Assembly (NCBI RefSeq): GCF_039727615.1
Contig: NZ_CP152474.1
Location: forward strand, 2,790,001-2,854,000
Source of the DNA: Leclercia sp. S52
GTDB taxonomy: Bacteria; Pseudomonadota; Gammaproteobacteria; Enterobacterales; Enterobacteriaceae
Length of the DNA stretch: 64,000 bases
Reading direction: 5' to 3'
Shown here: piece by piece, positions 38,372 through 47,901 of the stretch
Layout: the number at the start of each line of letters is the position of its first letter
How positions within the stretch are numbered: the stretch's first letter is position 1
Notes under the pieces: model-generated
The model's input: the letters and a program-made list of their open reading frames with translations, nothing else
Databases searched by the model: none
Told to the model about the DNA's origin: nothing
Program-made: the position numbers and the translations under genes

Positions 38372-41300
38372 GGCATAGCCAACCCTTGCGAGGTGAGGAC
38401 GCCAGCAGGCATCGCCTGCAGATACACCTGAGCAAACGAATTGTCCTGATTCGGGTTTACGGTCCAGTTGCCGTTCCAGAGATCGACGTTATTACCATCA
38501 CGAGAGAATTGGCCGTTTGCGTCAACTCCGGCGACGTTATAAGAAGAAAACGTCATAGAGAAACCCGCCAGCCAATTAACGGAATTCCCACCGTGATTCA
38601 TCATCATCACTGGGTCGCCAAAGTGTCCCTGAACATCACTGCCCGTGCCCACCAACACAATCTTGTCGTCAAGACCCAGATTCTGCGCGCCCGACCACAT
38701 CTCGTTGCTGTCCAGCCCAGCCAGCGAGCTGTTGTTAGGGCTGTTGACCTTGATATAGATGGTGTACGCGGTATTGGCATCAAAGACGCGCCCGTTGTGA
38801 TCGGAGCTTTGGCCCGTCGTCAGGTCGAACACCACAATGGACGGATCCCCGATCCCGGCGAAAGCCGTCGTGAAGTTCAGTCCCGTCGAGGTGCTGATAC
38901 CGGCATAGTCATTGCCCGCCGTGTCGTGCAGCGCGGTGCTGTCGATCTGGACGTGGTAGTTTGCGCCAGCCGCCAGGTCCGTTGTCGGGTTAACCGTCAC
39001 CGTATTGCCGCTGATGCTGACCTGCGAACTGTCGGTGATATTGATGACCTTGTTCTGACTGCTGTCGCTCTCATTGACGAGGGTGATATGGCCGCTGCCA
39101 GCAAGTACATCTTCGCTAAAGGTCAGCGTGAGGTTAGCGCCCGTGGCCACGCTGCCGCCGTTGTCCTGCGGGGTGCTGCTGGTAAGCACAGGCGTAGTGT
39201 TGTCTACCGTCAGACCGGTGCCGTCCGCTGCCGTGGCCGTGGTATGGTTCGCCGCGGTAACCGTAACGGCGACGTTGCGTCCGTTTACGTGGTCAATGGA
39301 TCCGGCGGCGATGGTGTATTGGGCGGTATATTTACCATCGCCCGCGATTGCATCGCCGTGAGTGCCGTCGTCCCAGGCCGTCGCCGGCGTGCTGGCACCA
39401 AACTGGCTGAAATCCATGGTGACGCTGGTCACGGTGCTGGTATTGGCGTCGCCGCTGGCCGAGTTGTCCCACACGGCGGTAACGGTGTCGCCGACCTTGT
39501 AGGTAATGCCATCTGCACCACCGGGCATGGAGGTGATGGCGATGTGGGCATCGGTCACTGTCGGTGCCACAGGAGCAGGACCTGCATTCAGGCCGATCTG
39601 GTAGATACCACCGACTGCGTAGCCGCTCTTGCCGCCATCGCTGGTGTCGGCATCAAACAGCACAGAATAGGTGATGTCATAGCCGCCCGCGCCATCGGAG
39701 ACGATCCGCGGGTTATACAACTGCCCGCCCTGAGGCACCGTGATACCGCTGTCGGTCACGTCACTGGTCAGCTCGCCGGTGGTTTTGGAGATGGTGACCT
39801 GGCTCAAGCCACCGTTACCGTCAGGGAATACAAATACCAGATCCGTGCCGTTGTCGTAGGCCGTGGCCGATGCCGCCACAGAGCCATTGCTCATCCACGC
39901 CAACTCGTCATGGAGCGTTTTGTCCATCGCGCCAACGTCCACGGCGTGATAGCTCTGGGTCCCCATGCCATAAACGGTGTTGCTCTGTACGTGGGTGGTG
40001 ATCAGCGTACCGTTGTTGTTGTAGAGCGTGACCTCCCAGGTCGCGGAGCGGTATTCCTGGCTGAAGACGGCAAAACCGCCGTCGAAAGCAATGACGTTGG
40101 TCGGAGAGCCCTGCTCGTCATTCCAGTTAACGCGCGCCCAGGTGGTGCCGCTGTCGAAATTGGCCAGCGTGCCGGTGGCGTCGAGCTTAAAGATGAAGGC
40201 ACCGATAGGCGTACTTGTCGCCACCTGGCCCGGCGTGCCTATCCAGTCGTAGACCTCGGAGGCCAGGACATAGCTGCCATCGCTCAGTGCCGTCAGCACA
40301 CCCGGCGTCAGCTGGAATTTCAGCAACTGGACTGCCGGGCTGGCGACGCCGCCGAAGTTTTGATTCGCGTTGTTGCCGCCAATCAGGGTCTGCGTGCCCG
40401 GTGTGAAGCTGGTTCCGCTGCCGTTGTAGTGGAAGACAGAGATGGCTTCCTGCTGGTCGGTCCCTGGGCCCATCGTCTGGTAGGCGATCGCGAAATCACC
40501 GCCATTCGCGCTGCTCTGCGCGGCAATGGTGACACCGGATCCAGGCGACGCCAGCGTGTCGCTGGATTGCAGGTTGCCGCTGTTGTCGTAGATAGCGTAG
40601 TGGACGCTATAGTCAGTCCAGTTAATGCTATCCACCTGCGACCAGGCCACGACGAAGCCGCCGTTGGCCAGCGCCTTGATCTGCGTATCCAGCATGGTGT
40701 AGCCAGCGGGAATGCTGATGTCCAGGGTCTTGACAACGTTGTTGCCCGCGTCCAGCACCGTGACGACGCCGTCGTACAACGCGCCGGTCGGATCCCAGGT
40801 GAGATTGTCACCGCCGGTCTGCCGCATGTACTCGACGACCGTGTAGCCGTTACTCAACTTCTCCAGACCGACGTTGACAGTCATCTCAGTGGAGGTGTCG
40901 GTGGTGCTGCCCGACACCATCTGGCTGCCATCAAGGTTGCTGCCGGGCGCTACCTCAACGGTAACGGTCTGGCTGCTGTTGTTGCCCGCCGCATCGGTGG
41001 CGGTCACTACGAGGTTATAGCTGCCGGCGACGGCGGCGCTGTTCAGTGTGACGACGCCGGTGGTGGCGTTGATGTCGAACCAGGCGAGGCTGTCCTGATC
41101 CAGGCTATAGGTGATGGCGTGGGCATCGCTGGCGTTGGCGTCATACACCTGGGTGCCCGCCGCTGCGCCGCTGGTGATGGCGGAACCGGTAGCAATCGCA
41201 CCGCCTGCAATAACAGGTGCAGTGTTGTCCACTGTCACGCTACTGCCGGAGATAGCAGAAACATTGCCGGATGCATCCACGGCGTAAGCGCGGTAAGTCC

Positions 41301-44300
41301 CTTCGTCCAGGCCGGTCAGCGCCAGCACGGTGCCAGCGTTGGCCGCGACGGCAACGCTGATCACCTGGTTGTCGGCAGCATTGATGAGGCTGTTCAGATC
41401 CGTCACCGTCACGCTGTCGCTGACCAGATATACCGTGCCAGCTTCGGAACTCTGCACGGTGACAGTCTGACCGTTGTTCTCCACGCCATCCAGGTCGCTG
41501 AGGAGCGTGACGCCTGGCGGCGTGGTGTCGACGACGTTGTAGGTGACGGTCTGCGTGGTCTGATTACCGGCAGCATCGGTGGCGGTAACAGTGAATTGCG
41601 CACCGCTGGCCTTGGCCGGGCTGGAAATCAGCGTCACGACGCCGGTGCTGGCGTTGATGCGGAAGTGCAGGGTGTCGTTCAGGCTGTAGGTGACGCCATG
41701 CGCGTCAGTGGCGGCAGCGGTATAGACGGTGTCACCAGCGGCGGTGCTGTCCGTAATGTCGGCGGCTGTGGTCGCGCTGGTGAAGACAGGCACGACGTTA
41801 TCCACTATCACGCTGCTGCCGGAAATGACCGACAGATTGCCTGCCGCATCGACAGCCCAGGCATGGTAGGTGCCGTCAGCGAGGTTGGCAGCGGAGATCA
41901 ATGCAGGGGTATTGGCGGTGACAGCTGTGCTGGCCCACTGGTCGTTGGCCGCACCGGTAATGTCGCTGAGCTGACTGACCACGACACCGTCGTTCACCAG
42001 ATAGACGGTGCCGCTTTCGCTGCTTTGTACGGTGGCCTGGCCGTCATGGTTCAGCACGACGAGGTTTTCGTAGGTGCTGCCGTCGGCGTTAAATTTCTGC
42101 ACATAGAGGTGGAAGTTAAAAATACCGTTGGCAGGGCTCAACGCGTACCAGGTCACCATGTATTCGCCGTCTGCACCGACGGCGGTGACTTGTGGGTATT
42201 GGTCAATCGCGCCGCCGGAAGCTTCCAGACGCACGATATCGCCTACTGCGACACCGCTGGCATTGAATTTCTGCACATAGATGTCCGGGCTCGAGCCGCT
42301 ATTACCCATCCAGGTGACGACGTAGCCGCCATCACCCAGCGCCGTGATGCGCGGGTTTTCGTCGTAGCTATTGCTCGTATTGTTGTGCGGTGCATCCAGT
42401 TGCACGACAGCGCCCACTTTGCTGCCACCCGCAGTGAACTGCTGCACATAGACAGTGTAATCCCAGGAGCCGTTGTTGGTGTCGTATTCCATCCAGGTGA
42501 TGGCGTAGCCACCGTCGGCCAGCGCTGCAACATACGGATAGGTATAGTTGCCACCGTTACTGCCGTTGCTCAAGCCGTCCAGTTCGACGGTGGTGCCGAC
42601 TTTAGCGCCAGTGGCATCGAACTGCTGCACCCAGGTGCTGCTGTCGTAATTCGAGCTGTTGTAGTCGAAGCCCGACCAGGTGACGACATAGCCGCCGCCA
42701 GTCAGCGCCGTGATCTGCGGCTGGGTTTCGTAGCTGGAACTGTTTCCGGTGGTGCCATCCAGCACCACCGGGAGGGAACCAGTGCCGGTAGCGTCGAACT
42801 GCTGCACGTAGATGTGGTAATCGCCGGAGGTATAGCCCTGCCAGGTCACCACGTAGCCGCCGTTGTCCAGCACGGTGATCTGCGGGCTGGCATTGTCATA
42901 AGAGCCAGGCACAGCCAGTGGCAGGGTGTTGCCCACGGCAACGCCGGTGTCGTCAAAACGCTGCACGTAGATGCCGCCGCCGCTGATGTACCAGGTCACG
43001 ATATAGCCGCCATCGGCCAGCGTCGCGATCTGCGGGGCGATGTCCTGCGCAGAAGCGAACCCATCAAGTTTCACGGCTGCGGATAGTGAGATGCCGTCAG
43101 CGTTGAACAGCTGCGTATAGATGCTGGTGTCGTTGCTGCCATCGTCCTGGCCGATCCAGGCCACGGCGTAAGCCCCGGCATCATTAATGGCCGTCACGCT
43201 GACAAAACTGTCTGACCAGTTGTAGAACGTGTTGGTCGCACCTGATGCGAGCTGTACCGGTTCACCCAGCGCCACACCCTGAGCGGTAAGGCGCTGCGCA
43301 TAGATCCCGTAGCTGCCATTGTTGTTGCCTGCCCATGTCACCAGGAAGCTGCCGTCACCCAGCGCGGTGGTGTCAAAACCGTTGGGGTAAGTGGAGTAGG
43401 TCGCCGGGCTTAACATCACTGGCCCCGACGAGCTGCCGTCGAGGGTGACAGTCGGTGCGATTTCGTCCACATCGGTGACATTGACGGTAACGGTCTGCGA
43501 GGTTGCGTGACCCGCGGCGTCAGTGGCTACGACGTTGAAGGTGTATTGCGGCACGTGGGTGCCTTCATAGTCGGGGGTGGCGTTAAAGGTGACCGCACCC
43601 GTTGCAGCGTCGATAGTGAAATACTGGGCGTCTGCGCGACCAGGCTCGTCAGCCAGGCTGTAGGTGACATGCTCGCCGCCGTCGGCGGCGTCATTATCGT
43701 TGGCCTGTGCGGTATAGATGGCGGTGCTGGCGGCGGTATTCTCGGCAACGCTAACCGTTGCGCTGGCATAGCTGTCGCTGAAGTTGCCGGTAGTGAAGCT
43801 CGGGGCCTGCTCATCGAGGTTATTGATACCCAAGGTGACCGTCCGGTCGCTGGCATTGCCCGCCGCATCGGTAGCCACCACGGTAAAGCTGTAGCTGGCC
43901 TTGCTCTCATAATCCGGGTTGCCGGTCAGGGTGACCGCGCCGGTAACCGGATCAATCGTCAGCCCCGCGTCGCTGCCCGCTTTCAGTGAGAAGGCGACGC
44001 CCCCGCTGATATCCGCCGTGTCGGTGGCCGTGGCGGTGTAGATCACCTGCCCTGCGCCGCTGTTTTCGTTGATCGCCGGGGCGGTTGTGCCGCTGGTGAT
44101 GGTCGGGGCCTGCTCATCGAGGTTGTTGATACCCAGGGTGACCTTCTGGCTGCTGGCATTGCCCGCCGCATCGGTGGCGACCACGGTGAAGCTGTAGCTG
44201 GCCTTGCTTTCAAAATCCGGGTTGCCGGTCAGCGTGACCGCGCCGGTGATCGGGTCGATCGTCAGCCCCGCGTCGCTGCCCGCTTTCAGTGAGAAGGTGA

Positions 44301-47300
44301 CGCCCCCGCTGATATCCGCCGTGTCGGTGGCCGTGGCGGTGTAGATCACCTGCCCTGCGCCGCTGTTTTCGTTGATCGCCGGGGCGGTTGTGCCGCTGGT
44401 GATGGACGGGGCAGCTTCGTCGAGGTTGTTGATCCCCAGGGTCACCTTCTGACTGCTGGCATTGCCCGCCGCATCGGTGGCCACCACGGTAAAGCTGTAG
44501 CTGGCTTTGCTTTCAAAGTCCGGGTTGCCGGTCAGGGTGACCGCGCCGGTAACCGGATCAATCGTCAGCCCCGCGTCGCTTCCCGCCTTGAGGGAGAAGG
44601 TGACGCCATTGCTGATGTCCGCCGTGTCGGTGGCCGTGGCGGTGTAGATCACCTGCCCTGCGCCGCTGTTTTCGTTGATTGCCGTGGCCGTCGCGCCGCT
44701 GGTGATGGACGGGGCAGCTTCGTCGAGGTTGTTGATCCCCAGGGTCACCTTCTGACTGCTGGCATTGCCCGCCGCATCGGTGGCGACAACGGTAAAGCTG
44801 TAGCTGGCTTTGCTTTCAAAGTCCGGGTTGCCGGTCAGGGTGACCGCGCCGGTGATCGGGTCGATCGTCAGCCCCGCGTCGCTGCCCGCTTTCAGCGAGA
44901 AGGCGACGCCCCCGCTGATATCCGCCGTGTCGGTGGCCGTGGCGGTGTAGATCACCTGCCCTGCGCCGCTGTTTTCGTTGATCGCCGGGGCGGTTGTGCC
45001 GCTGGTGATGGACGGGGCAGCTTCGTCGAGGTTGTTGATCCCCAGGGTCACCTTCTGACTGCTGGCATTGCCCGCCGCATCGGTGGCCACCACGGTAAAG
45101 CTGTAGCTGGCTTTGCTTTCAAAATCCGGGTTGCCGGTCAGCGTGACCGCCCCGGTAACCGGATCAATCGTCAGCCCCGCGTCGCTGCCCGCTTTCAGTG
45201 AGAAGGTGACGCCCCCGCTGATATCCGCCGTGTCGGTGGCCGTGGCGGTGTAGATCACCTGGCCTGCGCCGCTGTTTTCGTTAATTGCGGTAGCGGTGGT
45301 GCCGCTGGTGATGGTCGGGGCCTGCTCATCGAGGTTGTTGATACCCAGGGTGACCTTCTGGCTGCTGGCATTGCCCGCCGCATCGGTGGCGACAACGGTG
45401 AAGCTGTAGCTGGCTTTGCTTTCAAAGTCCGGGTTGCCGGTCAGGGTGACCGCGCCGGTGATCGGGTCGATCGTCAGCCCCGCGTCGCTGCCCGCTCTCA
45501 GTGAGAAGGTAACGCCCCCGCTGATATCCGCCGTGTCGGTGGCCGTGGCAGTGTAGATCACCTGCCCTGCACCGCTGTTTTCGTTGATTGCCGTGGCCGT
45601 CGCGCCGCTGGTGATGGTCGGGGCAACTTCGTCGAGGTTGTTGATCCCCAGGGTCACCTTCTGGCTGCTGGCATTGCCCGCCGCATCGGTGGCGACAACG
45701 GTAAAGCTGTAGCTGGCTTTGCTTTCAAAGTCCGGGTTGCCGGTCAGGGTGACCGCGCCGGTGATCGGGTCGATCGTCAGCCCCGCGTCGCTGCCCGCTT
45801 TCAGTGAGAAGGTGACGCCATTGCTGATGTCCGCCGTGTCGGTGGCCGTGGCGGTGTAGATCACCTGGCCTGCGCCGCTGTTTTCATTGATCGCCGGGGC
45901 GGTGGTGCCGCTGGTGATGGTCGGGGCAACTTCGTCGAGGTTGTTGATCCCCAGGGTCACCTTCTGGCTGCTGGCATTGCCCGCCGCATCGGTGGCGACA
46001 ACGGTGAAGCTGTAGCTGGCCTTGCTCTCATAATCCGGGTTGCCGGTCAGCGTGACCGCGCCGGTAACCGGATCAATCGTCAGCCCCGCGTCGCTGCCCG
46101 CTTTCAGCGAGAAGGTGACGCCCCCGCTGATATCCGCCGTGTCGGTGGCCGTGGCGGTGTAGATCACCTGGCCTGCGCCGCTGTTTTCGTTGATCGCCGT
46201 GGCGGTTGTGCCGCTGGTGATGGTCGGGGCAACTTCGTCGAGGTTGTTGATCCCCAGGGTCACCTTCTGACTGCTGGCATTGCCCGCCGCATCGGTGGCC
46301 ACAACGGTGAAGCTGTAGCTGGCCTTGCTCTCATAATCCGGATTGCCGGTCAGGGTGACCGCGCCGGTGGAAGCATTGATGCTGAACAGCGCGCTATCAC
46401 CGGTGGTGCTCAGGCTGTAGCTAAACTGGCTGGGGTCGGTCGCGACAGCAGTCCAGACCACCTGGCCTGCCCCGATGTTTTCATCCACGCTGGACGTACT
46501 GGGGCTGGTGAAGACAGGAGCATGGGTATCAATAATGAGGCTGAGACCGCCGGACGCGTCAGTGGCGGCCGCTGCGCCTTTAATCAGCAACGACTGCACC
46601 TCATCGGACAGACTGCTACTGCTGCCGAGTGTGATCCCGGCAGTGACGGTGTCAAGGATGGTCTGGGTGGATGCACCGGCGTTGGCTTCCGCGCCGGAGA
46701 ATGCTGCCAGCAGCAAACCATATTTTTCACCGGCACTCAGGCCATCGGCAGCGTCATAACTGCCACCGTTGGTAGCGACGACCGTCGTGTTCAGAATGTC
46801 ATCCACACCAAACAGGCTGCTGATAGCGGCGGACGTGTCGGCCACCTGCGTCGCACTCAGGGTGGCTGGACTGTCAGCCGTGCCGCCGATGGCTTCCTGA
46901 GCCTTGTTATAGGCGAGAGTGGTCAACACGTTAATATTGAGAACGAGGGTACTGTTGTCTCCGGAGATAACACCCATGCTCCAGAGCTGAGCAGAGAGGT
47001 CTTTACCCGCGCCAGTCGCTTCGTCCAGGTAGTCAGCAGCGCTGCCGCTGTTGACGAGCTTAACAATCACCACGCCGCTGTAACTGCCCGCGGAGACGGT
47101 TACCGAGCCATTGGGTCCCAGCGTCCCCGTGCCAATCAGCGTTTTGCCATCGGCCTGATAAATCTCCACATTCAAATCGTTACTGCTGAGCGCCGGGCCG
47201 CCGACAAAATTAAGCTCGACGGCGTTCTGTACAGCGGGTTCTCCACCGCCGTTATCGTGCTTGCCGCCATTGTCACTCCCGCTATGGCCACTCGCCGCGG

Positions 47301-47841
47301 CAACCCCGACCACGCCACCCAGTGCGAGAGCGCCAGCCAGGTAGCCCACGTAAGAGTGCGATTGAGGAAGGTAGGTGACCGGATGGCCAGACACCACAGA
47401 GCTATTCTGCAGGCCGGCTAAGATACTCTCGAGCCCCGGGTGACCAGAGGTCATGCTGGCCAGCGCATCCGGAGAACCGTGCGCATAGAAAACATGGCTG
47501 CCGTCGGCTAAAGCCGCCCCTTCGGTGCTGGCAGGCGTCATCACCTGGGTAGAGGTGCCATCAGCAGGCAGGGTTACGCTGGTATCGCTTTGCGTAAACC
47601 AGTCCTGCAGGGTCAACGTGGTGCCATCGGCATAGTCCAGCTGCAGATCTTGTCCGTGACGCGAAGCCACTACGTCATCGGCCAGCTTGTCCTGATCGTT
47701 ATCGCCCCGACGCTTGAGCACCCGGTAAGTTTCACCCGGCGCGGCCTTGTGAATGTTGTTCTGCCCGGCCTGCAGAGTGATACGGGTTTTGCCGGTATTG
47801 AGCGTGTATTGGCTTGGCTTCATCTGGATCTCGGAGTTCAT
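38368..47841 (-). CDS. Giant BapA/Lap-type repeat adhesin secreted by type I system
   Basis: This is a 3157-residue surface protein. Residues 1-220 form a BapA-prefix-like head: QYTLNTGKTRITLQAGQN, TLTLQDWFTQSD and a glycine/alanine hydrophobic stretch ALALGGVVGVAAAS that may hold it in the outer-membrane pore. A cadherin-like array follows (about 434-1465), with eight near-identical 101-residue units. Then come eight propeller-like units of the type ALADGGYVVTW...YVQQFDATG (about 1467-1934), Ig/cadherin-like units to 2300, a second beta-rich block, a Big_5/SwmB-like domain near 2890 (TFSEDVLAGSGHI) and a terminal domain ending VLTSQGLAMP, the likely secretion signal. I see no RTX GGxGxD nonapeptides. 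It starts 60 bp after the hlyD-like gene in the same operon and overlaps the sulfotransferase gene. Confidence 0.9.
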   Translation of the reverse strand: MNSEIQMKPSQYTLNTGKTRITLQAGQNNIHKAAPGETYRVLKRRGDNDQDKLADDVVASRHGQDLQLDYADGTTLTLQDWFTQSDTSVTLPADGTSTQVMTPASTEGAALADGSHVFYAHGSPDALASMTSGHPGLESILAGLQNSSVVSGHPVTYLPQSHSYVGYLAGALALGGVVGVAAASGHSGSDNGGKHDNGGGEPAVQNAVELNFVGGPALSSNDLNVEIYQADGKTLIGTGTLGPNGSVTVSAGSYSGVVIVKLVNSGSAADYLDEATGAGKDLSAQLWSMGVISGDNSTLVLNINVLTTLAYNKAQEAIGGTADSPATLSATQVADTSAAISSLFGVDDILNTTVVATNGGSYDAADGLSAGEKYGLLLAAFSGAEANAGASTQTILDTVTAGITLGSSSSLSDEVQSLLIKGAAAATDASGGLSLIIDTHAPVFTSPSTSSVDENIGAGQVVWTAVATDPSQFSYSLSTTGDSALFSINASTGAVTLTGNPDYESKASYSFTVVATDAAGNASSQKVTLGINNLDEVAPTITSGTTATAINENSGAGQVIYTATATDTADISGGVTFSLKAGSDAGLTIDPVTGAVTLTGNPDYESKASYSFTVVATDAAGNASSQKVTLGINNLDEVAPTITSGTTAPAINENSGAGQVIYTATATDTADISNGVTFSLKAGSDAGLTIDPITGAVTLTGNPDFESKASYSFTVVATDAAGNASSQKVTLGINNLDEVAPTITSGATATAINENSGAGQVIYTATATDTADISGGVTFSLRAGSDAGLTIDPITGAVTLTGNPDFESKASYSFTVVATDAAGNASSQKVTLGINNLDEQAPTITSGTTATAINENSGAGQVIYTATATDTADISGGVTFSLKAGSDAGLTIDPVTGAVTLTGNPDFESKASYSFTVVATDAAGNASSQKVTLGINNLDEAAPSITSGTTAPAINENSGAGQVIYTATATDTADISGGVAFSLKAGSDAGLTIDPITGAVTLTGNPDFESKASYSFTVVATDAAGNASSQKVTLGINNLDEAAPSITSGATATAINENSGAGQVIYTATATDTADISNGVTFSLKAGSDAGLTIDPVTGAVTLTGNPDFESKASYSFTVVATDAAGNASSQKVTLGINNLDEAAPSITSGTTAPAINENSGAGQVIYTATATDTADISGGVTFSLKAGSDAGLTIDPITGAVTLTGNPDFESKASYSFTVVATDAAGNASSQKVTLGINNLDEQAPTITSGTTAPAINENSGAGQVIYTATATDTADISGGVAFSLKAGSDAGLTIDPVTGAVTLTGNPDYESKASYSFTVVATDAAGNASDRTVTLGINNLDEQAPSFTTGNFSDSYASATVSVAENTAASTAIYTAQANDNDAADGGEHVTYSLADEPGRADAQYFTIDAATGAVTFNATPDYEGTHVPQYTFNVVATDAAGHATSQTVTVNVTDVDEIAPTVTLDGSSSGPVMLSPATYSTYPNGFDTTALGDGSFLVTWAGNNNGSYGIYAQRLTAQGVALGEPVQLASGATNTFYNWSDSFVSVTAINDAGAYAVAWIGQDDGSNDTSIYTQLFNADGISLSAAVKLDGFASAQDIAPQIATLADGGYIVTWYISGGGIYVQRFDDTGVAVGNTLPLAVPGSYDNASPQITVLDNGGYVVTWQGYTSGDYHIYVQQFDATGTGSLPVVLDGTTGNSSSYETQPQITALTGGGYVVTWSGFDYNSSNYDSSTWVQQFDATGAKVGTTVELDGLSNGSNGGNYTYPYVAALADGGYAITWMEYDTNNGSWDYTVYVQQFTAGGSKVGAVVQLDAPHNNTSNSYDENPRITALGDGGYVVTWMGNSGSSPDIYVQKFNASGVAVGDIVRLEASGGAIDQYPQVTAVGADGEYMVTWYALSPANGIFNFHLYVQKFNADGSTYENLVVLNHDGQATVQSSESGTVYLVNDGVVVSQLSDITGAANDQWASTAVTANTPALISAANLADGTYHAWAVDAAGNLSVISGSSVIVDNVVPVFTSATTAADITDSTAAGDTVYTAAATDAHGVTYSLNDTLHFRINASTGVVTLISSPAKASGAQFTVTATDAAGNQTTQTVTYNVVDTTPPGVTLLSDLDGVENNGQTVTVQSSEAGTVYLVSDSVTVTDLNSLINAADNQVISVAVAANAGTVLALTGLDEGTYRAYAVDASGNVSAISGSSVTVDNTAPVIAGGAIATGSAITSGAAAGTQVYDANASDAHAITYSLDQDSLAWFDINATTGVVTLNSAAVAGSYNLVVTATDAAGNNSSQTVTVEVAPGSNLDGSQMVSGSTTDTSTEMTVNVGLEKLSNGYTVVEYMRQTGGDNLTWDPTGALYDGVVTVLDAGNNVVKTLDISIPAGYTMLDTQIKALANGGFVVAWSQVDSINWTDYSVHYAIYDNSGNLQSSDTLASPGSGVTIAAQSSANGGDFAIAYQTMGPGTDQQEAISVFHYNGSGTSFTPGTQTLIGGNNANQNFGGVASPAVQLLKFQLTPGVLTALSDGSYVLASEVYDWIGTPGQVATSTPIGAFIFKLDATGTLANFDSGTTWARVNWNDEQGSPTNVIAFDGGFAVFSQEYRSATWEVTLYNNNGTLITTHVQSNTVYGMGTQSYHAVDVGAMDKTLHDELAWMSNGSVAASATAYDNGTDLVFVFPDGNGGLSQVTISKTTGELTSDVTDSGITVPQGGQLYNPRIVSDGAGGYDITYSVLFDADTSDGGKSGYAVGGIYQIGLNAGPAPVAPTVTDAHIAITSMPGGADGITYKVGDTVTAVWDNSASGDANTSTVTSVTMDFSQFGASTPATAWDDGTHGDAIAGDGKYTAQYTIAAGSIDHVNGRNVAVTVTAANHTTATAADGTGLTVDNTTPVLTSSTPQDNGGSVATGANLTLTFSEDVLAGSGHITLVNESDSSQNKVINITDSSQVSISGNTVTVNPTTDLAAGANYHVQIDSTALHDTAGNDYAGISTSTGLNFTTAFAGIGDPSIVVFDLTTGQSSDHNGRVFDANTAYTIYIKVNSPNNSSLAGLDSNEMWSGAQNLGLDDKIVLVGTGSDVQGHFGDPVMMMNHGGNSVNWLAGFSMTFSSYNVAGVDANGQFSRDGNNVDLWNGNWTVNPNQDNSFAQVYLQAMPAGVLTSQGLAMP
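43816..46239 (-). repeat. Eight 303-bp tandem repeats inside the adhesin gene
   Basis: Units of 303 bp (101 codons) recur at constant phase, with gaggttgttgat at 44119, 44422, 44725, 45028, 45331, 45634, 45937 and 46240 in the plus-strand reading. They differ by only a few bases each. Protein variants are limited to positions such as TTATA/TTAPA/ATATA, SGG/SNG, DPV/DPI and DYES/DFES. Diverged copies flank the block on both sides. Confidence 0.95.
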
Positions 47842-47901
47842 TGTTTGTTATATCCATTTGGGGCGAACAGGAAAATCGGGTTGCAACGACCACCTGCGGT
47901 G

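Noticed and set aside
38086..43086. A 1666-codon open frame on the plus strand opposite the adhesin
   Set aside because: It is antisense to a repeat-rich, GC-rich gene whose codon bias leaves the opposite frame free of stops. Its product is low-complexity Arg/Val/Ala with no family features, and the adhesin strand has clear domains and operon context.
43816..46239. Regular spacing of repeats as a possible CRISPR array
   Set aside because: Units are 303 bp, fully coding and in frame, with no short repeat/unique spacer pattern and no cas genes.
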